Of a stretch of 5,395 nt of DNA, positions 5,260 to 5,395 are shown piece after piece. The DNA comes from JACDET01 sp038253825. Lineage in GTDB: Bacteria > Patescibacteriota > Microgenomatia > Levybacterales > UBA12049. The first letter of the stretch is position 1. The number at the start of each line of letters is the position of its first letter. Made by a program: the position numbers and the translations under genes. The notes under the pieces were generated by a model, which did not search any database, was not told the DNA's origin, and saw nothing but the letters and a program-made list of their open reading frames with translations. The stretch spans positions 1 to 5,395 of the forward strand of contig JBBSGT010000071.1 of the NCBI GenBank assembly GCA_038253825.1, written 5' to 3'.

Positions 5260-5395
5260 TTAGTTGGCTGCAGGCATCATTGGGACGTTTACGGATTTTT
5301 CTATTTTGACCGGTTTTGCTTTGGTAATCGGCCTGGTCAGTGCAATCTTCAAAACATCTTCCACTTGTTCTACAAATTTGAATTGTAAATCCTTC
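5260..5395 (-). CDS. Lon-like ATP-dependent protease, C-terminal fragment
   Basis: The frame enters from the right edge and ends at TAA 5262-5260, giving the last 44 residues. It begins KDLQFKFVEQVEDVLKIAL, which resembles the end of the Lon proteolytic domain (typically KDL, then hydrophobic residues, then V.EVL.IAL). A basic, proline-containing tail follows (TRPITKAKPVKIEK, then SVNVPMMPAAN). Lon degrades misfolded and regulatory proteins, including VapB-type antitoxins in known systems. The catalytic Ser-Lys dyad and AAA+ domain lie outside the window, so this is a short-match call. The gene converges with vapC, and no terminator hairpin fits in the 10-base gap. Confidence 0.6.
   Translation of the reverse strand, partial: KDLQFKFVEQVEDVLKIALTRPITKAKPVKIEKSVNVPMMPAAN

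Noticed and set aside
1..5395. CRISPR array, tRNA or rRNA gene, or recoded TGA
   Set aside because: No regularly spaced direct repeats, no cloverleaf or rRNA-like stretch was recognised, and all genes read through with the standard code.

Overview
This window looks like a piece of a low-GC bacterial chromosome with compact gene packing. The genes read cleanly with the standard bacterial code: the visible stops are TAA or TAG, and TGA is not needed as a sense codon. Several gene families are divergent, and four genes have a promoter-like -10 element only 6 to 9 bases before the start codon with no Shine-Dalgarno sequence. Together these suggest a streamlined lineage such as Patescibacteria/CPR. 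That placement is an inference; no rRNA or other marker gene is present.

Layout from left to right. Bases 1-140 are the edge of an IS30-family insertion sequence: the start of its transposase on the minus strand, plus the outer end of the element. Bases 141-344 are AT-rich, with a possible gene remnant, two mutually exclusive hairpins (one terminator-like), and a promoter. Bases 345-1574 (+) encode a 409-residue protein with the motif order of the glutamine-synthetase-like carboxylate-amine ligase superfamily; it appears to belong to an uncharacterised family. Bases 1625-1997 (+) hold a two-helix K+-channel-type gene. Its pore loop, second helix and coiled-coil tail are intact, but its first helix is disrupted by an apparent frameshift and an in-frame stop. 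A weak terminator follows.

Bases 2064-4483 (-) hold two genes in the same direction, 26 bases apart: a phosphomannomutase/phosphoglucomutase-family enzyme, then an Rsm22/METTL17-like methyltransferase-fold protein of the small ribosomal subunit. The Rsm22-like protein lacks the cysteines that normally hold an Fe-S cluster. The mutase keeps its catalytic serine and metal loop but has unusual sugar- and phosphate-binding motifs.

Bases 4484-4576 are a divergent promoter region shared by the mutase (leftward) and a toxin-antitoxin pair (rightward). The pair, 4577-5249, is an AbrB-type VapB antitoxin followed by a PIN-domain VapC toxin with an 11-base overlap. Its promoter is embedded in a striking repeated TTGACA / TGTCAA palindrome, which is the expected site for autoregulation. 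The right edge (5260-5395, minus) is the C-terminus of a protein resembling Lon protease, convergent with vapC and only 10 bases from it.

No single large new system is visible. The items most worth following up are the ligase-like gene, the Fe-S-less Rsm22, the apparently leaderless promoter architecture, the vapBC operator and the broken channel.
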